Source: Rugalucina vietnamica
Lineage: Eukaryota; Mollusca; Bivalvia; Lucinida; Lucinidae
NCBI GenBank assembly: GCA_964017185.1
Contig: OZ024883.1
Location: 744,001 to 808,000, forward strand
DNA: 64,000 nucleotides
Direction: 5' to 3'
Shown: positions 62,272 through 64,000 of the stretch, one piece after another
Position numbering within the stretch: the stretch's first letter is position 1
Layout: each line of letters opens with the position of its first letter
Made by a program: the position numbers and the translations under genes
The notes under the pieces: model-generated
Databases searched by the model: none
What the model saw: the letters and a program-made list of their open reading frames with translations, nothing else
What the model was told of the DNA's origin: nothing

Positions 62272-64000
62272 TTAAAGTTCTGTTTCTCTGTTTTTGAATC
62301 CCACTATATAGTCTTTAAGTTTAGGCGGTGGTCTTCGTGTTCTTTGTGGAAGTTGCCTTCTCGGAGGTTCTGGTCGTCTGATACATTGTCGCCCTGTTCC
62401 AACTTCGTTTTGGTGGTTCCTAATCTCTTCCTCGTTGTAGCCGTCGTGTCTCGCTTCCTCTTCCCTTGCCTCATTTCGTTCCTCCTGCGCCGGTGGTTCT
62501 GTTTCGTTCGTGGTTGCCTTCGGTTTGCGCCTGGATGATCTCAACAAGCGCTCTCTCCAGTCATTGTTCCTGGCTTCGTTGAACTGCTTAAATTTTGAAG
62601 CATCTCTGGTTATGGTGCGTCCATCTGATGTCCTCTTCGCATCTATTGTTGATCCGCTTATCCCGGTTATTCTATAGTATTCTTTTTCGAATGCTGGGGA
62701 CCATTTATTAACCTTTCGTTTCTTCAGCAGTACTTTGTCCCCAATATTGAATCGATGCTTCTCGACCTTTGGATGTCTATGCTGATTCTCCCAGTTCCGT
62801 TTGTACGCTTTGTCTCTTTTGGTGATTTCTGTCTCCATTTTGTGGTAGTTTTTTCTCATGGACAAAGAGTCGTAGTCCAGTTTAGTTCTCACATTTCTTC
62901 TCATAAGGGCCTCGTACGGACAATAACCTGTAGCTGGATGCGGCGTTGATCGGTAGCCCATGAGCATGTCTTGTAGTGCAGCGCTACTGGCTCTCCCTTC
63001 GCTATGCGCTATTTGTTCTGTTTTATTCAGAACCTTCATGAACCTTTCGGCCTCACCGTTTGCTCTGGGGTGTTCCGGGGTCACTCTGTGGTGTTGAAAC
63101 CCCATTTCTTCAGCGAAGTTTCTAAAATCTATCGAGTTGAATGGTGGACCATTGTCTGACTCGAGCCTCATTGGTATTCCGTGCATGGCAAATATCTTTC
63201 TTAACCTATCGCATGTTGCTTTGGAGGAAGTTGTCGTCATTTGCTCAACCACTGGAAACCTTGTCCGCTTATCGATTACAACCAGATTGTAATGACCATC
63301 TGGGTATGGACCACCGAAATCAACAGATAACGTATGCCAAGCTGTCTCTGGTATGTCTGTTGGTTTTACTGGCTCCTGTCTGTGTTCTTCAGTGCATATC
63401 TGACATTCGTGGCATTTTGAAATCGCATCCTCAACCATGCTGTTGAGTCTCGGAAACCAATACTTGGCTCGTAGCATCTTCTTCGTTTTCGTCATCCCGA
63501 AATGCCCCATGCTGTGAGCGGCTGTTATGACATCTTTCTGTAGTTTCTCTGGGATAACTATCTGTCTGCAACGTAGAAGCATCCCCTTTGCTTTGCAGAG
63601 TTCATGCCGAACTAGGAAATATGGCTTTATTTCTGGCTTGTCCTTATGTCTATCCCAGTCGTTTTGTTTCATAATGTTCAATATCTCTTGAAGAACTGGA
63701 TCTGATGTCGTTGCTTCTTTTATACTCTTCATGATGACTCCATGTTCATTGCTAACTATCAGATTTATCATTTTCTCTGTGTCATCTGTCTCAGTTTCTG
63801 GAAGTGGATGTCTCGACAAATAATCCATCGGGTCTGCTGAGTCCTTGCCTGGTTCATACACGAGCTCATAGTCAACATCTTGCATTTCCATAACCCATTT
63901 CTCTATTCTTGGGGGTAGCTTTGTACAAGATTTGTTGAACATAGGTATCAGCGGTTTGTGGGAGGTCATGATCGTGAACCTTGGTGCTCCTAGCAGGTAC
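62272..64000 (-). CDS. Ty3/gypsy Pol C-terminal part (RNase H end plus integrase), partial
   Basis: The frame is open to the window edge; the ATG at 63969 is internal, since YLLGAPRFTI precedes it in frame. RNase H end: MTSHKPLIPMF, then RIEKWVMEMQDVDYELVYEP and the DYLSRHP motif. The catalytic Asp of the usual TDHKPL motif is Ser here (TCC). Integrase: His/Cys zinc site (HSMGHFG ... CHECQIC), catalytic Asp in SVDFGG, Asp in ESDNGPPF, Glu in NGEAERF. C-terminal part: FNIGDKVLLKKRKVNKWSP, then a charged Arg/Glu-rich tail ending FKNRETEL-stop. No stop or frameshift in 565 codons. The missing Asp could mean a defective copy or a lineage feature. Confidence 0.93.
   Translation of the reverse strand, partial: YLLGAPRFTIMTSHKPLIPMFNKSCTKLPPRIEKWVMEMQDVDYELVYEPGKDSADPMDYLSRHPLPETETDDTEKMINLIVSNEHGVIMKSIKEATTSDPVLQEILNIMKQNDWDRHKDKPEIKPYFLVRHELCKAKGMLLRCRQIVIPEKLQKDVITAAHSMGHFGMTKTKKMLRAKYWFPRLNSMVEDAISKCHECQICTEEHRQEPVKPTDIPETAWHTLSVDFGGPYPDGHYNLVVIDKRTRFPVVEQMTTTSSKATCDRLRKIFAMHGIPMRLESDNGPPFNSIDFRNFAEEMGFQHHRVTPEHPRANGEAERFMKVLNKTEQIAHSEGRASSAALQDMLMGYRSTPHPATGYCPYEALMRRNVRTKLDYDSLSMRKNYHKMETEITKRDKAYKRNWENQHRHPKVEKHRFNIGDKVLLKKRKVNKWSPAFEKEYYRITGISGSTIDAKRTSDGRTITRDASKFKQFNEARNNDWRERLLRSSRRKPKATTNETEPPAQEERNEAREEEARHDGYNEEEIRNHQNEVGTGRQCIRRPEPPRRQLPQRTRRPPPKLKDYIVGFKNRETEL

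Larger units (their letters stand above)
61960..64000 (-). mobile_element. Ty3/gypsy element, 3' part, running off the window
   Basis: On the minus strand: RNase H end and integrase (62272 to the edge), 164 bp of noncoding sequence, purine tract, then a short LTR (61960-62107). Organisation RH-INT-LTR is the usual gypsy order, unlike the element at 16171. It probably lies in the first GTF2F2 intron. Confidence 0.88.

Noticed and set aside
62344..63446. Plus-strand frames over the second gypsy element
   Set aside because: Antisense shadows of the integrase frame.

Overview
The window is eukaryotic, repeat-rich DNA, most likely from a bivalve mollusc. Two spliced host genes are recognisable by GT/AG-bounded exons. 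The intergenic and intronic space is full of pearl/Helentron-type elements, palindromic MITEs, tRNA-derived SINEs and Ty3/gypsy elements. The bivalve call is an inference from the pearl-like elements (hairpin ends, microsatellite, tandem core repeats), an architecture first described in oysters and cockles. No species is claimed.

Layout. (1) 1842-2859, + strand: the last two coding exons of a profilin gene; its 5' part lies left of the window. (2) 2860-27602: intergenic DNA between convergent genes. It holds two nested pearl-like elements (3179-6802), a second pearl-like element whose core is a tandem array of perfect palindromic oestrogen-response-element-like sites (7981-10388), an almost perfect LTR retrotransposon with integrase placed before reverse transcriptase (16171-22861), and a 2.9-kb TIR element (24407-27315). 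(3) 27603-59575, - strand: GTF2F2 (TFIIF beta subunit, RAP30). Seven coding segments were found here; only the first coding exon is missing, presumably beyond 64000. Its introns carry most of the remaining transposons. (4) 61960-64000, - strand: the 3' part of a second Ty3/gypsy element with a short LTR, running off the window.

The most unusual object is inside GTF2F2. The exon coding part of the N-terminal dimerisation region has become a 26-unit, 111-bp tandem array (53353-58205). Nearly every unit ends in a consensus-like 5' splice site (CAG|GTAGGT) in the same phase. The array as a whole cannot be read through: it carries a one-base deletion, a stop codon and a 2-kb transposon. A transcript using the first (58115) donor would give a normal-length protein of about 260 aa. 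Smaller versions of the same event occur elsewhere: decayed tandem copies of exon ends lie immediately 3' of three other GTF2F2 exons and of the profilin exon. I call these exon echoes.

Nested insertions give a relative chronology. Pearl-like elements interrupt a MITE, another pearl element, the GTF2F2 repeat array and the echoes of the FEKHQYY exon. They are in turn interrupted by a mariner-type MITE and by a 4.6-kb element with 1.06-kb terminal inverted repeats and a CTTCA target duplication. Most short open reading frames in the window are chance readings through repeats and are not annotated. All identifications come from reading the sequence; no database search was run.
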